A stretch of 64,000 bases of DNA from Leptasterias polaris (GCA_037783415.1 JAZGTN010000016.1:3407001-3471000), one strand, 5' to 3'; numbered from the stretch's first letter, positions 1-11,068 are shown. A program made the numbers and translations. The notes: generated from the letters alone by a model not told the origin.

Positions 1-475
1 TTCTACCTAGTCTAATTTTTTAACTTATATCTTAGAATAAGACTTAAGTGTAAATGTTCCAAACGTTTAGAGAGAATAATCTTTTATAATCAACTTTTTA
101 AGTGGACGTATTTGTTTAGTTCTGCAAAGTCTGTATTTCTTGGAATTAGATTTAAGTGAGTTTCCCAACGGTTTTGAAAAACCATGTTTTTAAATAGGAT
201 TTAACTGTTTAAGTCTCAAGTGTTTAGTTTTACCTCGTCTGATTTTCAAATTTATCCTAGAATAAGAATAACATTTTTATGTGATTGCAAACTTTTATAA
301 AAAACTTTCTGTATTGACGTTGCTTAGAAAATTTGTTTAGTTCTACTTAGTCTGATTTTCAAATTCAGATCTTAGAATAAAATTTAAGTTTTGAATGTCC
401 CAAAGTTTTCAAGAAGAATAAACTTTTATGATCAACTTTCTTTACCGACCTTGCTTTGGAAATTTGATTGCTTTG
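1..475. repeat. Diverged tandem repeat, about 115 bp x 4
   Basis: Four head-to-tail units begin near 1, 120, 228 and 340. Each starts with a variant of ttctacctagtctgatttt and carries a block like cttagaataagacttaag, then a variant of cttttatgatcaactttc. Units 1, 3 and 4 align well and unit 2 is worn. The array probably continues left of the window. Confidence 0.55.
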
Positions 476-783
476 AAAATTAAATGTATGATCTCCTACA
501 GTGATTTGCCCTTGACCATGACCAGACCCTAAGAACCTTGACATAGACCTGACCCTTGACCTTCTAAATAACCAACCAATTCAAAACAACTACACATTAT
601 AGGAATCCAATGTCATCTTTGGTATCATAAGGCAATAAAATATAGTATAGTTCTGACTAGATAGTTTTGATGTAAAGTGGCATGACCAAGCAGTACATGT
701 TTCTCCAGCCCTCATATCATCAACTGGATAGAAGTCCTCATCATCCACCGAGTCCAGATTCCATTGGCTCAAACGAAGACATC
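476..783. other. No gene recognised
   Basis: A short run of alternating 'ccttgac/ccctgac' words sits at 510-565. The remainder shows open reading frames on the minus strand but no splice or codon signal I can support. It could be 3' UTR of the possible gene ending at 784. Confidence 0.3.
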
Positions 784-1180
784 TCAAGGCACCTCTTGAT
801 GTTCAAATGAACCCCAGTACAAACCTGTTTACTAAAGAACAAAAGAAAGTGACGTGACCAACAAAAGGCTAAATAATAAGGGGCCCTCATCCCGACGTCT
901 TGAGAGATCGACCAGAACGTTTTAGGGACCAACCACTAGCTTCCAGCTCAAGCACTTGCTTGTATGTGTGTGCTTCAAAAAAATACTCGCTCTAGCTCGT
1001 CAAATTTTGTAAGGCATTACACCAGTGAAGAGAACACTAGTAGTGCATCTAAAAGAATTTCACTGAACAGAAAACATACCTTCCATTGCATCCGGGCCAG
1101 CAGGACCAACACTTGTTCCAGGCAGCCGAGGGGGTCCACCGACAGGCACAGGTGTTTGCACAACTCTGCTGATGAGTTTT
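784..1180 (-). CDS. Possible last two exons of an unidentified gene
   Basis: On the minus strand an open segment from about 1180 down to 1080 reads QTPVPVGGPPRLPGTSVG and ends ..DAMEG at a good donor (G|GTATGT). A following exon at 824-784 starts after a pyrimidine-rich acceptor ending ttagtaaacag. Joined in phase 1 it gives ..EGLYWGSFEHQEVP then TGA. The Pro/Gly-rich tail and matching phases suggest a real 3' end of a gene whose upstream exons lie at larger coordinates. I do not recognise the protein and the acceptor of the upstream exon is weak, so this could be chance. A plus-strand frame of 144 codons over the same DNA (964-1398) looks like a shadow. Confidence 0.25.
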
Positions 1181-1398
1181 TCGTAGATTTTTTATACAAA
1201 CATAAAGAAACTCATCAGAATGAGCTGCTCATACACAATGAGTCTATGTTTAAAAATCTTGGAAAGGTTTACGGAAAAACAAAAATAAAAAAAATGATAA
1301 AGAGCATATTGTGTGGTTTTACCTTAAACTCTGAAATGTATTCCCAATATCTTTCAGAGCAAAAAAAACAACAACTAATGAAAATATATTTTTTTTAA

Positions 1399-1960
1399 TA
1401 AGTGAATGTTATCAATGTTTTTGATAGAAAATATCCATATCTCTGCAAGATACTGAGATTTCCATAATTTTGTTTTTTTACATTTGCTAAATTTCTTTAA
1501 CAAAGTTAATGACTTCACTTGCAAGAAAAATCATTAAATTAATTGAAACAACTCTTTTGCATAGACTCATTTTTTGGTAGGAGCAACTCGTGCATTTAAA
1601 CCAATTACGTTTAAATAACTACACAAAGACATATGATTCAGATATGGCTGTAAGTCAGAATTTAACCCGTCAAAATAAAATAAAAATATGTTTTCATTTT
1701 TCAATTGAATTCATCCAAAAGTTCTGCACAAAGTTGTTTTAAATTTCCTTGAACAGTTTCAATCAGAGTGCTCTCTGACTGGTAAAACTGTTTCCCAAGA
1801 GGACAATCAGAGTGCCCTGATTATCCGCAAGGGAAGGTTTTCCTTTGATTTTTGAAGACCTTTTAAAATTAATTTTCCATGTATGGCTTTATTGGAATCT
1901 GAATCATACACCTTAAGTGCAGGAATGGGATGGATCTTGGGACAAAAGGGGAACTTTGAG
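1399..1960. other. AT-rich, no gene seen
   Basis: Only short frames and A/T runs are present. A locally repeated phrase (caatcagagtgc, at 1763 and 1805) is the only structure noticed. Confidence 0.35.
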
Positions 1961-2388
1961 TGATTCACCACACAGGGAGAAGTGTGGGTAAATCTAAGTG
2001 TGGGTAAAACACTTAAGTCAAAGTGGTTATTTCACCATACACGGAGAAGTATGGACATTTCACCACAAAAGGTTTGGTAAGTAGTTCACAACACAAGACG
2101 ATATCGCTTACCACAGTGCAAGGAATGGTTAGGTCACCACACAAGGGAAAGTGTGAGAAATTACCACAAAAGGTATGGACAGCTTGACAATAGAAGGGAA
2201 GTATGGGTAGAGCACCAGACAAGGGAAGTATGGGTAGAGCACCAGACAAGGGAAGTATGGGTAGATCACCACAGAAAGAGTATACGCTGGGAAGTTACCA
2301 CACAAGGAAAAGTGTTGGTAACTCAACACAAAAAGGGAAATACTGGTAATTTGCCACACAAGAGTAAGTATTGATAAATCACCAGATC
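1961..2388. repeat. Degenerate minisatellite, about 26-28 bp unit
   Basis: Many imperfect copies of a unit like gggaagtatgggtaaatcac followed by cacacaa. The cleanest run is three consecutive copies at about 2195-2270. The array resumes at 2849-2940 after about 450 bp of other sequence, which suggests one array split by an insertion. Frames in it are repeat artefacts. Confidence 0.75.
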
Positions 2389-2631
2389 ATTGGCACAAAA
2401 GTAATTAATTAAACGATAGATGTTGGTCAAATTTTCTTTGACACCTAACCCATGTAGACACTAAAGTGTCCCCTAATTCAGGCATACAACTTGTAATTTG
2501 GAAAAAGATTTTACATTTCCAGAAATCCAGACACAGCAAGGTTTTGTACTGTGTTTTTATAATTTTAAATGGTTGAGAAAACCAAAACCATAAAATCAGC
2601 TGACCAGCTGCAAAGTTGCATGCCTGCTAAT

Positions 2632-2751
2632 TGCTGATGTATGAGATGGGCGAAAACCCCGCTAAAAACCCCTTTGGGGGGGGGAAAAAAAGGGGAAAGT
2701 CCCATCCGGCTCCAGAGTGGCAACCAAGTTTGTCAACTCCATACATCAGCA
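2632..2751. repeat. Small inverted-repeat element between minisatellite blocks
   Basis: Perfect 12-bp arms tgctgatgtatg and catacatcagca flank about 96 bp. Just inside are a second pair (gatggg / cccatc) and a C/G homopolymer-rich core (aaaacccctttggggggggg). It could be a short non-autonomous transposon or a fortuitous hairpin. Confidence 0.4.
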
Positions 2752-2848
2752 TACACCTAACATTAATGAGCTAAATGAATGTGCTAGAACAGTTACAGAA
2801 ACATAATTAACTAAGCCTTTGACAACATTGCAGTTTGGAACTAAACAA

Positions 2849-2940
2849 GAGTAAGTATGGGTAAATCACCACACACAGGGGAAGTATGGGTAAATCACCA
2901 AACAAGGGGAAGTATGGGTAATTCACCACACCGGGGATGT
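2849..2940. repeat. Second block of the 26-28 bp minisatellite
   Basis: Three copies of agtatgggtaaatcaccaca-type units, closer to consensus than the block at 1961-2388. Confidence 0.7.
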
Positions 2941-3069
2941 GCACCTTTCAATCTTGAAGACAATGATGCTCTTTCAAGAAAAGCCTTCATAATCTTGGTG
3001 AAATTAAATTAAACCTTTAGATCCATCCCAGATACAACATATTACAAATTCAAAGCTACAAATAACACT

Positions 3070-3162
3070 AAATTCTTGTTAATAAACAAGGCGTCTCGTC
3101 TCCACTGGTGATGAACTGCAACTTGAATGAAGATCCGACACTCTCTGTCTGGATTAGTTGAT
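3070..3162 (-). other. Exon-like module, copy 1
   Basis: After acceptor ctctacag at 3163 the minus strand reads a segment whose first 50 bases match the modules at 5893-5969 and 6623-6698 (..LIQTESVGSSF..). Past that point the copy diverges and no donor is evident. It belongs to a duplicated exon family of an unknown gene, or to a repeat that mimics one. Confidence 0.3.
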
Positions 3163-3654
3163 CTGTAGAGGATGAAAGAAAGGAAGAGAACAAATATTTA
3201 GTATATATGTTGAAAAAACTATTAATTAAACTTGACAAAATATATCTGACTAAAATATTCCCCAAGCAGTGTTCCCCTTTAACAGTGGTCTGCTGGCCAG
3301 TATGCCAGTAAAAACATTTGAGGACCAGTCAAACTTAACTTTACGGCTAGTTGTAAGTGTTGAAAAGCATCTAGTATTTCATTTGAAATATGGAATAGTA
3401 AAAAGCTACAAGACTATCTACCGTATTTTCTTGCGGACAAGACGCGTCTTATCTGACTTTTTAGACCCCAAAAATATCGGTGCGTCTTATCTTTCGATGC
3501 GCCTTGTCTGCTGACGATTGATTTTTTTTGGATGATCACTGCGTAAAATAATACCTTTATTTTGTCCAGTTCAAATCAACGGTCTTTGTGTGAAGAATCC
3601 TTACTCAATAATGCCGTCAAACAAGGCTCAACTATCCAGACACTGAGACCGTAT

Positions 3655-3850
3655 TTTCGTTCCAACAATGCCGCAATCCCCCAGACTGTCCTTTCATTCC
3701 AACAATGCCGCAACGTGTTCATCCCCCATGACCGTGCTTTCATTCCAACAATGCCGCAATGCGTTGGTGCTTTCGGTCCAACAGACGTCGGCGTCGTACA
3801 AACGTTTTTCTGTGTGGCCGCGTATTCGTTCCGAAAATGCCGCAATCAGA
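3655..3850. repeat. Short tandem repeat inside the 3.4-kb transposon
   Basis: Irregularly spaced copies of cattccaacaatgccgcaa occur four times (some as cgttcc.aaaatgccgcaa). The frames of up to 114 codons here are made by this repeat. Confidence 0.6.
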
Positions 3851-4339
3851 TTTACTGTCAATGCTGTTGTACAAACGGCATTCACCCAACCTCTATTGTG
3901 TGGTGAACTTTGAGGGTTTTTATTGTACAGAATATCTCCGAAGTGTGCTTTAGGCTTGCGTACTATTTAAGGATGGGATAATTAAGTACCAATGTTTGTT
4001 GGCCTACCTATACGAATTGCACTTTCGTTTGTTTCATTAAACGTTCAAATATTCATTTTTTTATTGCCTCTTTTTAGACGTTTGCTTTAAAAAGTATTAT
4101 GGGAACGTAGCATTATCTTATTATAATAGAAGGATAGGATTTGTATTTTATGGTAAAAGGAGTTTTGTTGTAATAATACTTTATATTTCTGGACTTGTTT
4201 AAAACAAAATCTTACGAACGAGATTAACAAATTAAAGGTTTGAAATAATGGAAAAGAATTTTATATACAAAAAGAAACACATTACACAAACTTAAACAAA
4301 TATATATAATGAAACATTTTGTTACGTCCTCCCGGGTGT

Positions 4340-4560
4340 GGGGATTATTTGCGTAAGGTATATATAAAGGCGACGCTAGTTTTGGTATTAGTCACCGGTA
4401 GAGGGCGCAACATCTACTGGCTCGGAGGGACTTAGACTGGTAACCTGTCTTTATCAGCAAGGATCCTCATTGTGGGACGTCGGATGTTCAGGCTAGGAGG
4501 GCCTGTTTCTGGCCGCTGATTGGGCCGGACTTCATATTATTAACAATGCACAGCGTTGGC
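4340..4560 (+). promoter_or_regulatory. TATA-like box in GC-richer core of the transposon
   Basis: The motif gtatatataaagg at about 4359 lies in a GC-richer block with a perfect match to the CTCF consensus (ccggtagagggcgc, 4395-4408). It might be an old promoter or LTR fragment carried by the element. No start codon with a long frame follows. Confidence 0.25.
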
Positions 4561-5185
4561 TGAATGGATGGACGAAGGTCGGTATCAATTTACGTTGGTC
4601 TTTTCTGCATGGCTCTACACGCCCATGTGGTTACGGTTTCATTCATGCTTCGAATATTGTGAACGCTCCAAAAGGCAACAAAATGACGTCTTTGTGTCAA
4701 TGTACCGACACCGGGTGGTGCCTGGTGTTCTTCTGTGTGCTGTTAAACATGCGTCCTATGCGGCGGTGCGCCTTTTCTGCTGACGTTTGAAATTTTTTGG
4801 GGTCATTTTAGGGTCCTGCGTCTTGTCCGCCGAGCGCCTTGTCCGCAAGAAAATACGGTAAATGAAAAGCTAACTGGTCCTGCTGGCCAGTCACTTGAAA
4901 ATTTTAGGGCGAACCCTGTTAAGGTATGAGACATAATTGATTTGGAAGAGTAATCAAATCCAATCCAAAAGTTTTCAAAGGACACACTTCACAAGTATCA
5001 AGTGTCAAGTGAAAATATCAACAGATTAAGTGGTCAAGTTAAGAAACAATCAACAACGGCTTATACTATGATGAAATGGATTTTGCCCATAATGGGTTCA
5101 AAGTGTAGCATGATTTTTGCGAACTGGAATAAGAAATCGAGTGTTGGAGTTTTGGGGACAATTTTCTTGTACATGTCATTGTTTT

Positions 5186-5767
5186 GGTGACAATTGACAA
5201 ACAAAGTACAATCTTGCCAGGTGCCAAACTGCAGTTGCAGGCATGGGTGTACCTCATTGGGTTGCATAGAAATCCCACCTGCAGGTTGTTTCCCTTGTGG
5301 TTTATTATTTGTCATTATTTTAGAAAAACTGGTACAGGTATCAGGTTTGTGAAAACAACAATGAGATTTGGTGTACATGTATGTGAACATTCCTGACAAC
5401 TGGTTCGTGGGCTGGGGTTCCCCTGGACCTAGAACCTCTGCAATGTTACAGGTGCATGAGCAGAATAAAGAAGCTTCAAGTTTTGACAAAATGTGAACAA
5501 TTTCTTTCTCCCTTTGATGAGTGGTTTACTTCTTTTGAGAAAATTTGAAGCTCAAAGAAGCTTTTAGAAAATTCTGAAATCAGGGAAAAACCTGACAAAT
5601 CAAATGACTGTCAAGACAAATTCAAATGTGAAGTTTTTCTTGGGCTACAATCTTGAACTCAAGAACAACCTGAAGGGGGATTTCTATGCCACCCAATGAG
5701 GTACACCCATGCCTGCACAACTGCAGTTTGGCACAGGAAGATTGTACTTTGTTTGTCAATTGTCACC
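5186..5767. repeat. Inverted repeat, about 100-bp arms
   Basis: The arm at 5186-5288 (tgacaattgacaaacaaag ... aaatcccacctgcaggttg) recurs in reverse complement at 5665-5767 with about ten differences, separated by about 375 bp. Overlapping frames of up to 142 codons are products of this structure. No terminal target duplication was found. Confidence 0.7.
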
Positions 5768-5892
5768 AGCAGTACAGCTAAGAAATACCAACAGAGTAAA
5801 TAAGCTGATCAGCTGTAAAATTGCATGTCCAACACATTAAGGTGAGAGTTCTAAAACATAGCTTTTTTGTCACTACCAGAAATGTGTCCTAC

Positions 5893-5969
5893 CTTATAAG
5901 TTGATTGATATTTCCAGGCAGTTGCAACTCTGTATGAAGATGCGACACTCTCTGTCTGGATTAGTTCAT
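5893..5969 (-). other. Exon-like module, copy 2
   Basis: The minus strand shows acceptor ttctgtag, a 77-base body and donor AAG|GTAGGA. The body and more than 100 bases on either side match 6590-6800, so this is a tandem duplication including flanking intron-like DNA. Relative to copy 3 it has one extra base (gtcGCatcttc vs gtcGatcttc), which shifts the frame, so at most one of the two can encode the ancestral peptide. Confidence 0.35.
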
Positions 5970-6622
5970 CTACAGAAAATGAAAACAACAAATGTGGAAA
6001 ACAATTATTACACATGCTTGTTGAATAAACTAGTCTTTCATAAAGTTCAAGTAAAATCTTGTTGCAGCGAGTGCAGGTAATATGTTCATACCGTGTGCAC
6101 TCTCTGCGGCGTCCATAACCATTGCTTTTTTAAACAGTCATTTAAAAAAACGGTAGGCGGTAGACCACATTATTTACTGATCTCCTGCTGCACCGCGACG
6201 ACACGGTAGGCCCCTGCCTAATTCCCCTTTAATTCCGAGAGTGTACTGTGAAGTTGATCGTGATGGATGGTTTCACCGATTGTTGACTTTAAAATCATCG
6301 ATTTGGAGTACAAAATAATGCCTGATGTTGCATCTTTGTCATATTGAGAATCCAGTAGGCAATTTTCAAGCTATTTTGTTGGATTTGTTGGTCATTCTCT
6401 GGCATTTTGGGGGCTGAGTGTTTGCAAAATCATAGCAAATTGAGGTTTCCCATCGTATAAGTTTTCACTGGGGCACTAGTATGACCGCAGATGTCAAAAC
6501 TTCTAGAAACGAGTACAGCGCCCCAGTTACTGGGTCTACCTTAGGGTGAACCCTAAGTATTTCAAGTCTTTTGTGGGTTTATTACACAAAGCTTTTTGAT
6601 CACTACCAGATATGTTTCCTAC

Positions 6623-6698
6623 CTTAAGAGTTTATTGATGTTTCCAAGCAGTTGCAACTCTGTATGAAGATCGACACTCTCTGTCTGGATTAGTTCAT
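6623..6698 (-). other. Exon-like module, copy 3
   Basis: The minus strand shows acceptor ttctgcag, a 76-base body and donor AAG|GTAGGA. In phase 2 it reads ELIQTESVDLHTELQLLG then NINKLLR, an amphipathic leucine-rich stretch open throughout. This is the best candidate for the ancestral coding version of the module. The gene is not recognised. Confidence 0.35.
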
Positions 6699-6799
6699 CT
6701 GCAGAAGGTGAAAACAAGAAATGTAGGAAACAAATTAAACATATTTGTTGAGTAAACTACATCAAAGCAAAACAGACACAATTTCTTAAAGGTCAAGTA

Positions 6800-7960
6800 A
6801 AACCTTGTGACAATGCACTTGGTTGAAACATCCTGGGATTTTTTAAAACCAAAATGACCATCATTTTATGAGATCTGTTTTTGTTTCCTTGGAGAGGGGT
6901 TCCAAGGACAAACTATGTTTTGGTGATTCACTTATTCTCCAATAAGCAGAGTCCTTATATGAAAATGGGGACAAAGTTATCAAAGTGTCAACTACCGGTT
7001 AAAACGGTGTTAAATGCCACTGTGTTTGATGGCCTTCAAAGTGTTATTTTTGTCAAAATCCAAAAACATTGGATGCCATCACATATCAAATATAAGGTCT
7101 GTACATTTTTCTAAAAAGAACTTTTAGTTCATTCTTGAATTTTGATGATATTCATTCAAAATAGCATTGAATTTGGCGCCAAAATTCCTCTTTTCATATG
7201 TACAGGCCCATTGGTTTTTGATATCTGATTGACGTCATGTTTCAAAATTCGCTAGGAAAGAGTAGGCCTATCAAATAAAATCATTTGTACACCACTTTAA
7301 CGTGAGGTTAGAGACAAAGTTTGTAATTTTTCACAACTTTTATGAGGTTTCTATCGATCGGAAAATGAATGCATCACAAAACTGAATTTGAGCTTGGAAC
7401 ACCTCTTTGAGAATATTCTTTGTGTAAATAAATTAATAACCATCCTCTAGTTTCCAAAAACACCACACACCGAACCGGTGATTTTTCCTCAAACTTAGTG
7501 GTCTCATTTCAGTGAAAAAAACCTCAACATAAACGGTTTATGCACTGTCTGAGATTTAGTGCATGTTCATATTGAACTTATTTCATTTGTCGCAACTGAA
7601 ATAAGCGACTGAGAGCTTTCTGGGGTCTGAAATATGCTATTGCTTTGAAAGCATTTCAAATGGAAAAATTATCTGGAGGGTTGGGACGGGTTTGAACTTA
7701 ATCAGATTCCAGATTAAAAACAGAACTTATTTATTCATGCAATTGCAGTTTTTAAAACAAAACCAGCCGAAAGTGCCCCCCCCCCCAAAAAAAAAACTCA
7801 CACTTTGTGTGTGCGTATATCAACCGCAATTTGCAAGCAATTTGTGCGTAACATCCTGTTACGCTAGCTGGTGCATGGGGAGAACCCTGATACCTCATCT
7901 CAAATGAGGGAAACTCTTCACACAAAAAAAGAGTTCATCATACCTTTGATTTTATTTAGA
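6800..7960. other. No gene seen
   Basis: AT-rich sequence with a C11-A10 homopolymer junction at about 7777-7797. Frames up to 77 codons lack splice or codon support. Confidence 0.35.
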
Positions 7961-7962
7961 TC

Positions 7963-8280
7963 CATGGGGTTTACTCCTCAAGGTTTAGTTTTCGTTTCTG
8001 TCTGCAAATGGGATGATACTCCAGAAGGCTTGTGAGCAGAGGGTTGGTCGACTCTGACAAGGGTTCACTTCTCCAAGGGGTTCACCATCAGCAAAGGGTG
8101 CCCCAGCTCATTGAGTTCATCAGGATGCCTCTAAGCATCATCTCGGGATTCTGTTTTGTCAGAAAAGAAATGAGAACATTAATTACATGCAGGATTACAG
8201 TAAACAAAAAACAGAAAAAAACACTGGGGCAAATTCGGAAGCAGCAAGAAAGAAAAAGAAAAATTGACAGAGAAAGCAAA
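7963..8280 (-). other. Exon-like segment related to 10.7 and 24.4 kb
   Basis: The minus strand between about 8160 and 7963 shares order and words with minus-strand segments at 10920-10705 and 24545-24415 (ATGaTGCTTAGAGGcatcc; CCCTCTGC.CA; a donor AAAG|GTATGAT). All three have disrupted frames. They look like copies of one exon plus intron carried in a segmental duplication. Confidence 0.3.
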
Positions 8281-8596
8281 AATTACTACATGTACATCCA
8301 ATATCTTGGTACTATGGTTTTTGTCTGTGTAAAATTTTGGGCATATTAACCCCTTCAGCCCATGAGTGTTTTTCCTGCCTGATGAACTGAGCTACATGTA
8401 GGTGGCAAATATTCAAATTGATGATTGAAGCAAAACATTTACGCAATGCGTAAGTATTCCATCAACATAACCAAATCAATTCATAGACAGCATTTTCCCA
8501 TAGAAGTGGTCAGTTGTCATAATGATGCCAGAGCATACATAAACTCCGAGGACAATCCAATTAAATTAGGCCCAAGTGGTCCTGCTGGCTAGTTTA

Positions 8597-9987
8597 TTTA
8601 TTATTTTTTTTTTTTATGCAAGTTCGCCCCAAACAAGGCTAAAAGCCACTCTTGGTAAGGGGCTATAAGAGGAAAATTATAAAACATGAAAAGAACTCAG
8701 GAGAGCTGGAGGTAGGAATTGATATTCCTCTTGAAACAGTCTAGATTGTAGGATGAAGGGAAACATGCACCAGGCAAGGAGTTCCAAAGAGATGCAGTAC
8801 GTGGAATAAAGCTGTTGGAATGGCTCTTTGTTCTACATCTCAGCAAATTAAGAGTGTATGGGTGAGAAGAAGCAGAAAGTCTGGTTTCACGCTCAAACAC
8901 TCTGACAGGAGGAACTAGGTCGGACACACTGGTGGCACATTTACCATGAAAATATCTGTAGAAAAGACACAGGCTGGCTACAGACCTACGGTGGGAAAGA
9001 GGTTGTAACGTTGATCCCAACACTTCACCAACAAGATTAACAATACGCTTCTGCACCCTATCTAGTAAAGATAAATAACAGGCAGAAGCTCCGGCCCAGA
9101 TGTGACAACAGTACTCCAATAGGGGACGTATAGTTGTCTTATACAGGTAGAGAATAGCATCAGGAGGTAAGAACTTCCGAGCTCGGTAAAGACAGCCAAC
9201 TCGCATGGAAGCACTCTTTGCAATGCCTGAGATATACCTTTCCCAACTGGCGTTGGTGGAGATGTCAATTCCAAGAAGGCGAAAATCTGCTACCTCAGGC
9301 AAAGTCAATGGACCCATATGAATAGATGGAAATGTAACATCTCTTGAGCGAGACAGAGAAAGAAGTTTAGTTTTCTTTGCATTGAAGGTTACTAGCCAAT
9401 CATTCCCCCACTTTAGCACATTCTCTAAGTCAGTGTTTAGTGAGACACCAACCTCACAGCGAGAAGTGTTGGAAGAGTTAGGGGAAACACAGAAGAGAGT
9501 TGAATCATCAGCATACATGGCGAGCTGAGACAAAACTTCATCGGGCAGATCATTAATGTAAACAAGAAAGAGAGTGGGACCAAGTACTGAGCCTTGCGGA
9601 ACACCGGAATTGATAGAACAGGTAGGAGAAGATTGACCCTCAAGGGCAACCTTCAACTTGCGATTGGAAAGGAAAGCAGAGATTATAGATAGCATTCTTC
9701 CTGACACACCATATGACTGAAGCTTGTGGAGCAGGCCAGTATGCCATACTTTGTCGAAGGCCTTGGAGATGTCCAATGCTACAACACGAGCCTCACCCCT
9801 GCGATCTAAAGCCCTACTAAAATGATCGGTAATTAGGGAAAGCAGGTCACCAGTTGAGCGGGAATGGCGAAACCCAAACTGGCAGTCAGTTAGAAGGTCA
9901 TTGTCCTCCAGGTATCCAAGGAGCTGTTGATTGACGAAGCATTCAAAGATCTTACTTATTATGGGAAGCAGACTAATTGCTTCCAAA
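8597..9987 (-). mobile_element. 5'-truncated LINE retrotransposon (Jockey/CR1 clade)
   Basis: The element is on the minus strand, starts abruptly at about 9987 inside the reverse transcriptase domain, and ends in a short 3' UTR and an A-rich tail (8597-8617 on the plus strand as T-rich). 5' truncation and a 3' A tail are the hallmark of target-primed reverse transcription. The whole remaining reading frame is open, so the insertion is probably fairly young. Confidence 0.88.
8697..9986 (-). CDS. LINE reverse transcriptase, C-terminal part of ORF2
   Basis: 429 open codons. The frame begins at the ISLLPIISKIFE motif and continues through QFGFRHSRST, VALDISKAFDKVWH (first catalytic Asp), SGVPQGSVLGPTLFLVYIN, and MYADDSTL with the catalytic YADD box. 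It ends with the long C-terminal extension typical of Jockey/CR1-like elements (DRVQKRIVNLVG, SFIPRTASLWNSLP). The N-terminal endonuclease and the first RT blocks are missing because of truncation, so it cannot be autonomous. The first Met is arbitrary; the frame simply starts at the truncation. Exact clade needs a tree. Confidence 0.92.
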   Translation of the reverse strand: MEAISLLPIISKIFECFVNQQLLGYLEDNDLLTDCQFGFRHSRSTGDLLSLITDHFSRALDRRGEARVVALDISKAFDKVWHTGLLHKLQSYGVSGRMLSIISAFLSNRKLKVALEGQSSPTCSINSGVPQGSVLGPTLFLVYINDLPDEVLSQLAMYADDSTLFCVSPNSSNTSRCEVGVSLNTDLENVLKWGNDWLVTFNAKKTKLLSLSRSRDVTFPSIHMGPLTLPEVADFRLLGIDISTNASWERYISGIAKSASMRVGCLYRARKFLPPDAILYLYKTTIRPLLEYCCHIWAGASACYLSLLDRVQKRIVNLVGEVLGSTLQPLSHRRSVASLCLFYRYFHGKCATSVSDLVPPVRVFERETRLSASSHPYTLNLLRCRTKSHSNSFIPRTASLWNSLPGACFPSSYNLDCFKRNINSYLQLS

Positions 9988-10012
9988 AACTAGGTGTGAA
10001 CAAGAAACTGTT

Positions 10013-10260
10013 CAGGGCCAATTTCATGGCTCTGCTTACCGCCGATCTCTGTGCTTGCGGTCACCATTCTCCGCTTACCGAGCAAGCGCAGAAATTCTAT
10101 GTAAGCGTAGAATGCCTAGTAATGTGGACTACGCAAGCCCACAAGCAGAAAGTTCCTGCTAACCCGTTAAATAACACTTGATGTAAGCGTGGAATTCCCT
10201 GCTTCCGCAAGCGCTGATTCTTTGCTTTAATGGTAAGCAGAGTATTGAAATTAGGCCCTG
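10013..10260. mobile_element. MITE family A, copy 1
   Basis: 248 bp with about 28-bp imperfect terminal inverted repeats (cagggccaatttcatggctc ... and the reverse complement ending aaattaggccctg). A second copy is at 45782-46036. No coding capacity. It sits 26 bp from the truncated end of the LINE. Confidence 0.8.
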
Positions 10261-10308
10261 ATTGTTTGTATCTCCTAAACTCAAGTACCATACAAAAGGA
10301 CCAGTGAA

Positions 10309-10484
10309 CAATGGATCGTCATCACGCCTCCATCTTAGAGATAAAACGATGATGAAACTATTGAAAACGCACAGCTATTTACACTAATTGGCACACAGGT
10401 TCAGCCAATGAGCATTCTCTTTTTGACCTCTAGCCAGGGGTGCCCTACTCAAATGATGTCATGTCATGTTGTGCATAAGATCTA
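10309..10484. mobile_element. MITE family H, copy 1
   Basis: Matches 23571-23754 directly and 56582-56760 in inverse orientation (cctccatcttagagataaaa...; caaatgatgtcat; gcataagatctat). Its left terminus is worn; the 56.6-kb copy shows intact TIRs. Confidence 0.7.
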
Positions 10485-10704
10485 TTGAAAATGAGCTGGT
10501 CTATAGCTGGCCAGTTACTAAAAATGTTAAGGGAAAATCAAGGAAATAGCTCTTGACACAAAAATAGTATTTTTTTACAAGTATTCCCGTAAGGCAAACT
10601 TTCACAGCAAGGTGGTGATATTGGCAAAATATGAGGCGGTCACTAAAGGAGCAAGGTGGGAGACCTCATGATTGAATAGGAAGGGGAAACAAATTTTTAT
10701 CATA

Positions 10705-10925
10705 CCTTCAGTTTCTTGAGATTGCCAACATTCAGGCTTGGGCAAATGGTCAGTTGACTCTTGGGCAGAGGGTCAGTTGATTTAGTGGGTTAACGACTTG
10801 TCTCCATTTGATGGGTGATTCAAAGACATCCAATGGGGGTGATGACGCAGGTCCATAATAACATAGGGGTGCCCTCTAAGGAACATCTTAGGTTTCTTTT
10901 TCCTTGCCGACTGATTGATCTGTTG
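10705..10925 (-). other. Exon-like segment within segmental duplication
   Basis: The minus strand has a good acceptor (cttttacaacag at 10920) and a donor CTGAAG|GTATGAT near 10706. An open phase over the last 75 bases reads KSTDPLPKSQLTICPSLN. In-frame stops lie upstream. The same segment, with indels, occurs at 24415-24545. Confidence 0.3.
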
Positions 10926-11068
10926 TAAAAGAAAAAAGGCACAATTTAACAGGTTTGTAACATAATGTAACAATGGTTTTTTTTTATGTGTGTGTTTTCG
11001 TTGAACATAAATACAACCAACAACAGTCTTCCCTCTAAGTTTGCTGGTAATTCATTTAACATTTGAGA

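Larger units (their letters stand above)
3421..4858. mobile_element. TIR DNA transposon, 1.44 kb, TA target site
   Basis: Perfect 21-bp terminal inverted repeats begin ccgtattttcttgcggac at 3421, with the complement ending at 4858. The element is flanked on both sides by TA (3419-3420 and 4859-4860). The host sequence on each side (3265-3418 and 4861-4920) joins into a repeat found uninterrupted at about 18230-18430, which supplies an empty site. Subterminal DNA repeats the words gcgtcttatct and gcgccttgtc. No transposase is visible, so it is non-autonomous. TA duplication and TIR style fit the Tc1/mariner-pogo superfamily, but this is inference. Confidence 0.8.

Noticed and set aside
4340..4560. 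Solo LTR starting tgttacgtcctcccgg
   Set aside because: A TATA-like box is present but no matching 3' end or target duplication could be found.
5061..5489. 142-codon minus-strand frame
   Set aside because: Overlaps one arm of a 100-bp inverted repeat; composition and context are non-coding.
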